A model generated the notes under the pieces. That model had not been told where the DNA came from. It saw only the letters and a program-made list of their open reading frames with translations, and searched no databases. Of a stretch of DNA of 64,000 nt, positions 7,315-13,883 are shown one piece after another (position 1 is the stretch's first letter; the number at the start of each line of letters is the position of its first letter). The translations under genes and the position numbers were made by a program. This stretch comes from JAIVJZ01 sp035645695 (GTDB taxonomy: Bacteria; Acidobacteriota; Blastocatellia; Pyrinomonadales; Pyrinomonadaceae), in NCBI GenBank assembly GCA_035645695.1, contig DASQMC010000083.1, forward strand, positions 62,001 to 126,000, given 5' to 3'.

Positions 7315-8046
7315 ATGTTTAGACCGGGAAGAAATACCAAAGACCAACCGGGCGGCGAGCACCCGAGCGAGCAACCCCAACCGGCGACTTCCGCTTACGG
7401 CACGGCGGCAGACGCACAGAGTCGCAACGTTACGACGCCAGAACAACCCTCTTCAACCGGAGCACGGAACATGAGCGAAACTCAACCCACAACGACGCGC
7501 GCCGTCAGCGAAAGCGAATCGCTCGCGCGCGACATCAAGGAAGGCACTCTCAGCGGCTTCGTCGGCAACGGCACGACGCTCACCGGCGAAGCCAACTTCA
7601 AAGGAATGCTGCGCGTTGACGGCCATCTTTCCGGGCGCGTCAGTTCGCAGGACGGCACGCTCATCGTCTCCACGGGCGGAGAGGTTGATGCGGATGTGGA
7701 AGTCTCCGTTGCGCAAATCTACGGCACGGTCGTCGGCAACATCACGGCCACCAAACGGATCGAACTCGGCCGCGTCGCCAAAGTGACCGGCGACATCCAG
7801 ACCCCCGCGCTCGTCATCGAGCAGGGCGCGGTGTTCGAGGGCAGTTGCCGCATGCAACAGATCAAGGACGCGCAGGCCAAGCAGCAGGACGGCCGCTCCG
7901 CCTCCGCCACGGGCGGCACGGCTTCGGCCACAACAACGCCCCCCGTGACCGCGACGACCCCCGGCACTTCGGCCAAACCGTCCGACGGCGCAGGCGCACC
8001 GGCCGGAGCGAGCACGAGCGGCGCGACGACCGCCAAGACAACCTAA
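7315..8046 (+). CDS. Bactofilin family cytoskeletal protein
   Basis: 243 residues. The central part (about 80-180) is a bactofilin beta-helix: LSGFVGNGTTLTGEANFKG, LRVDGHLSGRV, GTLIVSTGGEVDADV, AQIYGTVVGNI, KRIELGRVAKVTGDIQTPALVIEQGAVFEGSC, the repeating short strands with regularly placed glycines and hydrophobic residues seen in DUF583. It is flanked by disordered Thr/Ala/Pro-rich tails that are longer than usual. Bactofilins self-assemble into filaments that position cell wall or polar proteins. AGGGAGA precedes ATG 7315. The gene appears monocistronic, with a hairpin terminator at 8066-8122. Confidence 0.93.
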   Translation: MFRPGRNTKDQPGGEHPSEQPQPATSAYGTAADAQSRNVTTPEQPSSTGARNMSETQPTTTRAVSESESLARDIKEGTLSGFVGNGTTLTGEANFKGMLRVDGHLSGRVSSQDGTLIVSTGGEVDADVEVSVAQIYGTVVGNITATKRIELGRVAKVTGDIQTPALVIEQGAVFEGSCRMQQIKDAQAKQQDGRSASATGGTASATTTPPVTATTPGTSAKPSDGAGAPAGASTSGATTAKTT

Positions 8047-8065
8047 ATTCGGCCGCGAAACTTGA

Positions 8066-8122
8066 AAAAGCGAAAGTGGATGCTGGGAGCAACAACGCTT
8101 CCGGCATCCACTTTCGCCTTTT
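8066..8122 (+). terminator. Long hairpin terminator after the bactofilin gene
   Basis: AAAAGCGAAAGTGGATGC (8066-8083) pairs with GCATCCACTTTCGCCTTTT (8104-8122), with an inner stem GGAGC/GCTTCC; T-rich on both strands, so it could also serve the facing gene at 8175-8435. Confidence 0.75.
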
Positions 8123-8174
8123 CCATTAGAACCTTATCAACGCGCTTTGCCGCCGCGTCAACGCTCCACCTGAT

Positions 8175-8435
8175 CTACAGCGGATAAATAATCCCGTTGG
8201 TCAACATCGGGAGGATTAGCCCATCTGTAAACATTGTCCAGATAGTCCCATCGGTGCGCATCGGCCAGATAATCCCGTCGGTGCGCCCTGTCGTGATAAT
8301 CCCGTCGGTACGATCAGTGTAGATGACCCCGTCGGCGGCTTGGGTCGGCGGCGTGACGGGTGGGTCGTTGGCTAAAACGCCCGGTGCGCTTAAGAGAAAC
8401 AGGGCGAGTAAGAGGGTGATGGTTCGCTTCTTCAT
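8175..8435 (-). CDS. Small secreted protein with tandem TDGII nonapeptide repeats
   Basis: 86 residues. A signal peptide (MKKRTITLLLALFLLSAPGVLA) is followed by a short Pro/Thr linker and six 9-residue units of the form [T/A][D/N]G-x-I-x-x-x-x: ADGVIYTDR, TDGIITTGR, TDGIIWPMR, TDGTIWTMF, TDGLILPML, TNGIIYPL. A good AAGGAGA ribosome site precedes ATG 8435. The repeats resemble the GVITGD repeats at the end of the subtilisin at 40708-42633. The regular DG-I-I spacing suggests a surface beta structure, perhaps stacking or aggregating. The function is unknown. Confidence 0.75.
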   Translation of the reverse strand: MKKRTITLLLALFLLSAPGVLANDPPVTPPTQAADGVIYTDRTDGIITTGRTDGIIWPMRTDGTIWTMFTDGLILPMLTNGIIYPL

Positions 8436-8599
8436 GAGGTTCTCCTTCTTTCGATAAGGTTGAGGTGAGGCCGACGAGACCGGGGGTCTCGTGAGCAGGC
8501 TTTGCGTGCAACGCGGGCATACTAAACTCTCAGCGCCGCCGGAGCAACTAAAATTCCGGCAGGCGGTGCTGTCGAGATTTCACCTGTGATTCGTGTCGC

Positions 8600-8630
8600 T
8601 TGAGTGGCGCGCGTGCGCGTATGCTACAAT
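8600..8630 (+). promoter_or_regulatory. Putative promoter of korA
   Basis: TTGAGT (8600-8605) and TACAAT (8625-8630) separated by 19 bases, with a TG dinucleotide (TATGCTACAAT) before the -10. It is about 90 bases upstream of korA. The 8436-8599 stretch before it shows no gene. Confidence 0.45.
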
Positions 8631-8720
8631 GCGCTTGAGCCGGACAAATCGAAGTGTTCCCACCGCGAAGTTGGCGCTTCGTTATCTTCCCAAAAAAACA
8701 GAAGGATTCATTAAGACATT

Positions 8721-10592
8721 ATGAGCACTGTCATTGATCCGCCGCCCGATGCCGCACCGCCCGTCGAAAAGCATTTCGAGGAAGTCGAAACCGTCACCAT
8801 CCGCTTCGCCGGCGATTCCGGCGACGGCATGCAGTTGACGGGCACGCAGTTTACGAACACCTCCGCCGTCCTCGGCAACGACATCTCCACCCTGCCCGAC
8901 TTCCCGGCGGAGATTCGCGCCCCCGCAGGAAGCCTGCCCGGCGTCTCCGGCTTCCAGTTGAACTTCTCCTCGCAGGACATACGCACGCCCGGCGACCAGC
9001 CGAACGTGCTCGTCGCGATGAACCCGGCCGCGCTCAAGGTCAACCTCTTCGATCTCGAAGAGGGCGGCACCGTCATCGTCAACACGGACGAGTTCAACAA
9101 GGAGAATTTGAAGAAGGCGGCCTACGCCGTGAGCCCGCTCGAAGACGAGACGCTCAAAGGGTATCGCGTCCACCGCCTGCCGATCACGACGCTGAACCTG
9201 CGCGCTCTCCAAGAGGCCGAGGTGAAGCTGACGCGCAAGGAGATGGATCGCTGCAAAAACTTCTTCGCGCTCGGCGTCCTCTACTGGCTCTACGACCGCC
9301 CGATGGAGCCGACGCTTCAATGGATCGAAGGGAAGTTTAAGAAACTGCCCGAGGTCGCGCGCGCCAACGTCATCGCCCTGCGCACGGGTTACAACTTCGC
9401 CGACACGACCGAAGTCTTCACCACGCACTATAGCGTCAAGAAGGCCGCGATTGCGCCCGGCAAGTATCGCAAGATCACCGGCAACGAGGCGACCGCCATC
9501 GGCTTCGTCGCCGCCTCGCAACTGTCGGGTCGCCCGCTCTTCTACGGCTCTTACCCGATCACGCCCGCCTCCGACATCCTGCACGAACTCGCGCGTCACA
9601 AGAACTTCGGCGTCAAAACTTTTCAGGCCGAAGACGAGATCGCGGCCGTCTGCGCGGCCATCGGCGCGGCCTTCACAGGCCACATCGGCCTGACGGGCAC
9701 AAGCGGCCCCGGCGTCGCTTTGAAGCAGGAGGCCATCGGCCTCGCCGTGATGACCGAACTCCCGCTCGTCATCATCAACGTGCAGCGCGGAGGCCCGTCC
9801 ACCGGCCTGCCCACGAAGACCGAGCAGGCCGATCTCTTTCAGGCGGTCTGGGGCAGAAACGGCGAATGCCCGGCCATCGTGGTCGCGCCCTCGACGCCCG
9901 CCGACTGTTTCCACATGGCGGTCGAAAGCGTGCGCCTCGCCTTCCGCCACATGACGCCCGTCTTCTACCTCTCCGACGGCTATCTCGCCAACGGCGCGGA
10001 ACCGTGGGCGATCCCGAACATGGACGACTTGCCTAAGATCGAGGTGAAGTTTGTAGAAGACCCGGAGGGCTTTCTGCCTTACGCGCGCGACGAGAAACTT
10101 TCGCGCCCCTACGCCATCCCCGGCACGCCCGGCCTCGAACATCGCGTCGGCGGCATCGAGAAGGAACACCTGACGGGCAACGTCAACTACGATCCGGAAA
10201 ATCACGACTTCATGGTCAGGCTCCGGCAGGAGAAAATTGACCGCGTCGCCGAAGACATCCCCGACCTCGAAGTGTTCGGCGCGTCGTCCGGCAAAGTGCT
10301 CGTTCTCGGCTGGGGGTCGACCTACGGCTCGATCACCTCGGCGGTCGAACGCCTGCAACGCGAAGGCCGCTCCGTGTCGAGCGCGCACCTGCGCTACCTG
10401 AATCCATTCCCGAAGAACCTCGGCGAAGTGCTGCGCTCGTTCGAGCGCGTCATCATCCCCGAAATGAACCTCGGCCAACTCGCCACCATGATCCGCGCGA
10501 AGTTCCTCGTCGACACCGTGACGTTCTCGAAAGTCAAAGGCCGCCCCTTCCAGATACGCGAGATCGTGGAGAAGGTGGAAGAGTATTTGTAA
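8721..10592 (+). CDS. korA: 2-oxoacid:ferredoxin oxidoreductase, fused gamma-alpha subunit
   Basis: 623 residues. Residues about 20-215 are the gamma domain (TIRFAGDSGDGMQLTG, GSLPGVSGFQLNF), and about 245-620 the alpha chain (GNEATAIGFVAASQL, YGSYPITPASDIL, GLTGTSGPGVALKQEAIGLA, QRGGPSTGLPTKTEQADL). With the beta subunit it oxidises 2-oxoglutarate or a related 2-oxoacid to the acyl-CoA and reduces ferredoxin, using TPP. The gamma-alpha fusion fits the Kor group; substrate choice is inferred. Its partner is at 11285, with another gene placed between them. The last 70 or so bases are repeated, imperfectly, at 11177-11250. Confidence 0.93.
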   Translation: MSTVIDPPPDAAPPVEKHFEEVETVTIRFAGDSGDGMQLTGTQFTNTSAVLGNDISTLPDFPAEIRAPAGSLPGVSGFQLNFSSQDIRTPGDQPNVLVAMNPAALKVNLFDLEEGGTVIVNTDEFNKENLKKAAYAVSPLEDETLKGYRVHRLPITTLNLRALQEAEVKLTRKEMDRCKNFFALGVLYWLYDRPMEPTLQWIEGKFKKLPEVARANVIALRTGYNFADTTEVFTTHYSVKKAAIAPGKYRKITGNEATAIGFVAASQLSGRPLFYGSYPITPASDILHELARHKNFGVKTFQAEDEIAAVCAAIGAAFTGHIGLTGTSGPGVALKQEAIGLAVMTELPLVIINVQRGGPSTGLPTKTEQADLFQAVWGRNGECPAIVVAPSTPADCFHMAVESVRLAFRHMTPVFYLSDGYLANGAEPWAIPNMDDLPKIEVKFVEDPEGFLPYARDEKLSRPYAIPGTPGLEHRVGGIEKEHLTGNVNYDPENHDFMVRLRQEKIDRVAEDIPDLEVFGASSGKVLVLGWGSTYGSITSAVERLQREGRSVSSAHLRYLNPFPKNLGEVLRSFERVIIPEMNLGQLATMIRAKFLVDTVTFSKVKGRPFQIREIVEKVEEYL

Positions 10593-10610
10593 ACAAACGA
10601 GAGTGAAGTT

Positions 10611-11165
10611 ATGAGTACGACCGCTCAGCTAATGACCGCCGAAGAACTGCTGTTGATGCCGCGCGACGGCTTCCGGTATGAACTGGTGGAAGGAGAACTG
10701 AGGCAGATGTCACCGGCGGGACATAATCACGGCAGGATCACCATGCGCCTTGCGATTCCGCTGGGCAAATTTATTGCCGATAATAATCTCGGCGCAGTTT
10801 ATGCGGCGGAGACCGGCTTTAAGCTCAAGACCGATCCCGACACGGTGCGCGCTCCTGATGTCTCATTCATCCGGCAGGAGCGCGTCGAGCAGGTGGGCGA
10901 CACGGAAGGCTACTGGCCGGGCGCGCCCGATCTCGCCGTTGAAGTGAACAGCCCGGGCGACAGGGTCGGCGAGGTCGAAGAGAAAGTTCGGGAGTGGTTA
11001 AACGCGGGCGCGAGATTGGTGTGGGTCGTCAGTCCGAAGTTGCGTGTCGTGACGGTCTATCGCTCCCTGACGGACATCTTTACGCTGACGGAGAAAGATA
11101 CGCTTGACGGCGGCGAGGTCGTGCCGGGTTTTCAGTTTCCCGTCAGGGAGCTTTTCGCATCTTGA
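10611..11165 (+). CDS. Uma2 family (DUF820) PD-(D/E)xK nuclease-like protein
   Basis: 184 residues with the Uma2 pattern: YELVEGELRQMSPAG, HGRITMRLAIPLG, APDVSFI, PDLAVEVNSPGD, KVREWLNAGARLVWVVSP. The Asp in APDVSF and the Glu in AVEV fit the restriction-endonuclease-like active site. The family is often multicopy and its role is unknown. The gene sits between korA (18 bases after its stop) and korB, and is followed by a degraded copy of the korA 3' end, so it looks like an insertion into a former korA-korB pair. AGTGAAGTT precedes ATG 10611. Confidence 0.9.
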   Translation: MSTTAQLMTAEELLLMPRDGFRYELVEGELRQMSPAGHNHGRITMRLAIPLGKFIADNNLGAVYAAETGFKLKTDPDTVRAPDVSFIRQERVEQVGDTEGYWPGAPDLAVEVNSPGDRVGEVEEKVREWLNAGARLVWVVSPKLRVVTVYRSLTDIFTLTEKDTLDGGEVVPGFQFPVRELFAS

Positions 11166-11176
11166 ACGCGAGCCTT

Positions 11177-11250
11177 TGACGTTCTCGAAAGTCAAAGGCC
11201 GCCCCTTCCCGGATTCGCGAGATCGTGTAGACGAGTGGAAGAGTATTTGC
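11177..11250 (+). repeat. Second copy of the korA 3' end
   Basis: The 33 bases 11177-11209 are identical to 10519-10551 inside korA, and similarity continues to the GAGTATTTG just before the korA stop (10589). The copy is no longer coding in that frame (TAG at 11227-11229). GCCTTTGAC and GTCAAAGGC in it form a 9-bp hairpin. It lies between the Uma2 gene and korB. Confidence 0.88.
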
Positions 11251-11284
11251 AAGACTGAGCAGGATCAACATCGAAGGATAAATT

Positions 11285-12442
11285 ATGAGCACTAATGGAA
11301 ACGGCAATTACAACGACGGCGACGCGGCGAAAACTATCGCGGCCGATGTGGAAAGCATCGGCGGGAACGTGTCGGGCAGCGGTTCGTCGCAGACTTATCC
11401 CGGCTCGGTCGTGGCGGGCGATGTAGCGCCGCCCCCGGCGCAGTTGAAGAAGGCGGATTTCGTGTCGGGTCAGGAAGTGCGCTGGTGTCCCGGTTGCGGC
11501 GACTATTCGATTTTGAACAACGTGCAAAAGGTGATGCCCGAACTCGGCATCCCGCGCGAGAAGATCGTGTTCGTCTCCGGCATCGGCTGTTCGTCGCGCT
11601 TCCCCTACTACATGAACACCTACGGCTTCCACTCGATTCACGGGCGCGCGCCCGCGGTCGCCACCGGCATCAAGGCCGCGAACCCCGAGCTCTCCGTGTG
11701 GGTCGTTACCGGCGACGGCGACGCGCTCTCCATCGGCGGCAACCACTTCATGCACGCCATCCGCCGCAACCTCGACATGAACGTCATCCTTTTCAACAAC
11801 CGCATCTACGGTTTGACGAAAGGGCAGTACAGCCCGACCTCCGAACTCGGCAAGCGCACGAAGTCAACGCCGATGGGCGTCATCGACTATCCGCTCAACC
11901 CGCTGTCGGTCGCGATTGCGAGCGAGGCCACCTTCGTCGCGCGCTCGCTCGACCTCGACGTGAAGCATCTCGGCGCGACCGTGCAGGCCGCCGCGCGCCA
12001 CAAGGGCGTCTCCTTCATAGAGGTCTACCAGAATTGCAACATCTTCAACGACGGCGCGTTTGAGTATTTCACGGAACGCTCGGCTCGCACCGACCGCATG
12101 ATCTACCTCGAACACGGCCAGCCGATGATCTTCGGCAAGGAGCGCAACCGCGGCATACGCATGAACGGCGCGCAGCCCGAAGTCGTAACCATCGGCGAGA
12201 ACGGCGTCACGGTTGACGACCTGCTCGTCCACGACATACACCTCAAAGACCCCTCGGTCGCCTTCATGCTCGCGCGCATGGAATACCCCGACTTCCCGCA
12301 ACCCATCGGCATCTTCCGCGCCGTCGAACGCGACACCTACGAAGACATGATGGAAGCGCAGATCACCGCCGCCATCGAAAAGCAGGGCGCAGGGAATCTG
12401 GAAAAACTCATCAACAGCGGCGAGACGTGGGTCGTGCAGTAA
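11285..12442 (+). CDS. korB: 2-oxoacid:ferredoxin oxidoreductase beta subunit
   Basis: 385 residues, the TPP- and iron-sulfur-binding partner of korA. After a Gly/Ser-rich extension of about 55 residues not usual in the family, the core starts at KADFVSGQEVRWCPGCGDYSILN, with cysteines in WCPGCGD and GIGCSSRF for the [4Fe-4S] cluster, HGRAPAVATGIK, the TPP-binding GDGDALSIGGNHF, and NNRIYGLTKGQYSPTS, typical of Kor/Por beta chains. ATG 11285 is preceded by GAAGGATAAATT. A shorter start is possible. Reduced ferredoxin could pass to the small ferredoxin at 19602-19832, which is not linked. A strong terminator follows at 12478. Confidence 0.94.
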   Translation: MSTNGNGNYNDGDAAKTIAADVESIGGNVSGSGSSQTYPGSVVAGDVAPPPAQLKKADFVSGQEVRWCPGCGDYSILNNVQKVMPELGIPREKIVFVSGIGCSSRFPYYMNTYGFHSIHGRAPAVATGIKAANPELSVWVVTGDGDALSIGGNHFMHAIRRNLDMNVILFNNRIYGLTKGQYSPTSELGKRTKSTPMGVIDYPLNPLSVAIASEATFVARSLDLDVKHLGATVQAAARHKGVSFIEVYQNCNIFNDGAFEYFTERSARTDRMIYLEHGQPMIFGKERNRGIRMNGAQPEVVTIGENGVTVDDLLVHDIHLKDPSVAFMLARMEYPDFPQPIGIFRAVERDTYEDMMEAQITAAIEKQGAGNLEKLINSGETWVVQ

Positions 12443-12477
12443 AGGGGAAAGTTCTCAGAGGGGCTAACCAACCGCGA

Positions 12478-12516
12478 GGGCGCGCGCCGTGTTGTACGGC
12501 GCGCGCCCTTCTTTTA
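12478..12516 (+). terminator. Strong intrinsic terminator after korB
   Basis: GGGCGCGCGCCGT (12478-12490) pairs perfectly with ACGGCGCGCGCCC (12496-12508) around GTTGT, followed by TTCTTTTA. It overlaps the last bases of the facing gene at 12514. Confidence 0.9.
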
Positions 12517-13290
12517 GTCGCGCTTATTTCTTGTCCCCGGCCTCAACAAGCCGAGTTTGTACGTCTCAGCTTCGATAAGCTTGACACTGCCCTCGACTAT
12601 GCGAACAAACTCGTTGAGGACAGCAATCGCTGGCTTGCCGTCCACGAACTCAACATCAAGGATCGCTATGTACGTGGCAATGTTGAAATCCACCTCTGCT
12701 CTCCCTCCTTGCGGCTGGCGAAAGAGTTCCATTTCATTTTTAGCCCGATCCCAAGAGGGCGGCCTAATAATCACACCACGGGTAAAGGTCGCATGCTTAT
12801 AGCGGACGCCGCTCATCAAAGCGACGGGACAAATGATTGCATGTTTGTTGGTATTACATATCTTATTGAGTGCCCATAGGAAGTTGTTTCCTCCTTTGTA
12901 TGGCCGGATTCTGCGAATGAGATCAACGATCTCTTTGGGCATGCCTTTGCAACGTCCTTTGACCATGTTCTCAAACTGCGTTTTGCTGTCGGCAAATGGG
13001 AAGCTGGCGAATCTAGTATCCTCGTGAGACAAAATAATGACAGCATAAGCGGCCTGATCGAGAGCGGATCGGAGGTTATTAACGGCATCAACAGCGATTC
13101 CCTGCAAGACGACTGGCATGGGCTTGGTGAACTTGAGCTTATGCACTTCCTCCGATGTATTCTGATCAATCTCAACGATACGTCCGTATGGGTTACTGGT
13201 GAAGAATTCAGCAACTTGCTGATTAAAATCGCTGATGTGATGCTTTGCCCGCTCAATACTATATTTTGAACTGTGGAAAGGATCGCTCAT
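12514..13290 (-). CDS. Hypothetical protein, likely acquired
   Basis: A 258-residue cytosolic protein with no motif I recognise. It has helical N-terminal sequence (IERAKHHISDFNQQVAEFF), a central block GIAVDAVNNLRSALDQAAYAVI resembling helix bundles seen in HEPN-like or hypothetical proteins, KGMPKEIVDLIRRIRPYKGGNNFLWALNKICNTNKHA, and a C-terminal beta-rich part. Base composition is clearly AT-richer than its neighbours, suggesting transfer. The NKHA motif following an R-x5-H-free helix pair is suggestive but not diagnostic. It is transcribed toward korB and ends in the korB terminator. Confidence 0.75.
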   Translation of the reverse strand: MSDPFHSSKYSIERAKHHISDFNQQVAEFFTSNPYGRIVEIDQNTSEEVHKLKFTKPMPVVLQGIAVDAVNNLRSALDQAAYAVIILSHEDTRFASFPFADSKTQFENMVKGRCKGMPKEIVDLIRRIRPYKGGNNFLWALNKICNTNKHAIICPVALMSGVRYKHATFTRGVIIRPPSWDRAKNEMELFRQPQGGRAEVDFNIATYIAILDVEFVDGKPAIAVLNEFVRIVEGSVKLIEAETYKLGLLRPGTRNKRD

Positions 13291-13406
13291 GGTTTCTTCG
13301 TTCGCGGACTGCCCCTTTAATTGCGCTCCTATTCAGCCGCAGAAATTGATGAGGGAGGACGAAGGCGCGCCGGACGCTTTCACCCTCCCTCGAAGTTTAA
13401 CCGCCG

Positions 13407-13736
13407 CTACTTCGTCTTACCGGTCTTCTTCGCAGCCTGTCGTTCTTTGAAGACACGCTCGCCGCCGGATTCGCCTTTCTTGACGCCCGTCGGCATGGCG
13501 GCGGGGAGCGAGGGAGTGTTGGAGCGCGGGGTGGCGGCGTCGCTGCCCGCTTGCTGGGAGGATTCGTCGGCGAAGAAGTTGTTGGCGTCTTTGCGCTTGC
13601 CGCGCAGGGCGGGCGTGTTCGCTTCGGCCTCCTCCTGTTTGGCGGGGAGGTTGCTGTTGCTGCGCTCGTCGCCCATCTGCTGCCCGCGCCGGTTGGCGGC
13701 GATGCCCGCCTTGCTCTGTGCCTTTTTGTTGACCAC
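13407..13736 (-). CDS. Hypothetical charged, disordered protein
   Basis: 109 residues starting at GTG 13736 (GGGAGCGAC lies upstream). It is rich in Lys, Arg, Gln, Ser and Ala with no predicted fold: VNKKAQSKAGIAANRRGQQ at the start, NNFFADESSQQAG in the middle, and a VFKERQAAKKTGKTK tail. No domain is recognised. Composition matches the high-GC host. It lies upstream of lon on the same strand but is separated from it by a long hairpin. Confidence 0.5.
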   Translation of the reverse strand: MVNKKAQSKAGIAANRRGQQMGDERSNSNLPAKQEEAEANTPALRGKRKDANNFFADESSQQAGSDAATPRSNTPSLPAAMPTGVKKGESGGERVFKERQAAKKTGKTK

Positions 13737-13769
13737 GTTGTTTTGTCGCTCCCTGTGTATTGTAGAAGA

Positions 13770-13877
13770 AGGGGAAAGGGGAAGGGGGAAGGGGGAAAGG
13801 GGAAGAGGAAGCGGTGAGTTGCTCGCCCGTCTCCTGATGTCTTCTCCTTTACCCTTTACCCCTTTCCCTTTCCCCCT
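13770..13877. repeat. Heptamer-built hairpin, GGGGAAR type
   Basis: The left part is GGGGAAA/GGGGAAG in tandem (13770-13808); the right part (13842-13877) is CCTTTACCCTTTACC-type reverse complement. Same words as at 21248-21426 and 46331-46427. It lies between the lon stop and the start of the gene at 13736. Confidence 0.8.
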
Positions 13878-13883
13878 GGTTTT

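Noticed and set aside
8682..10478. A 598-codon open frame on the minus strand across korA
   Set aside because: Shadow of korA: no start signal or family motifs, while the plus-strand frame shows a full KorA domain set.
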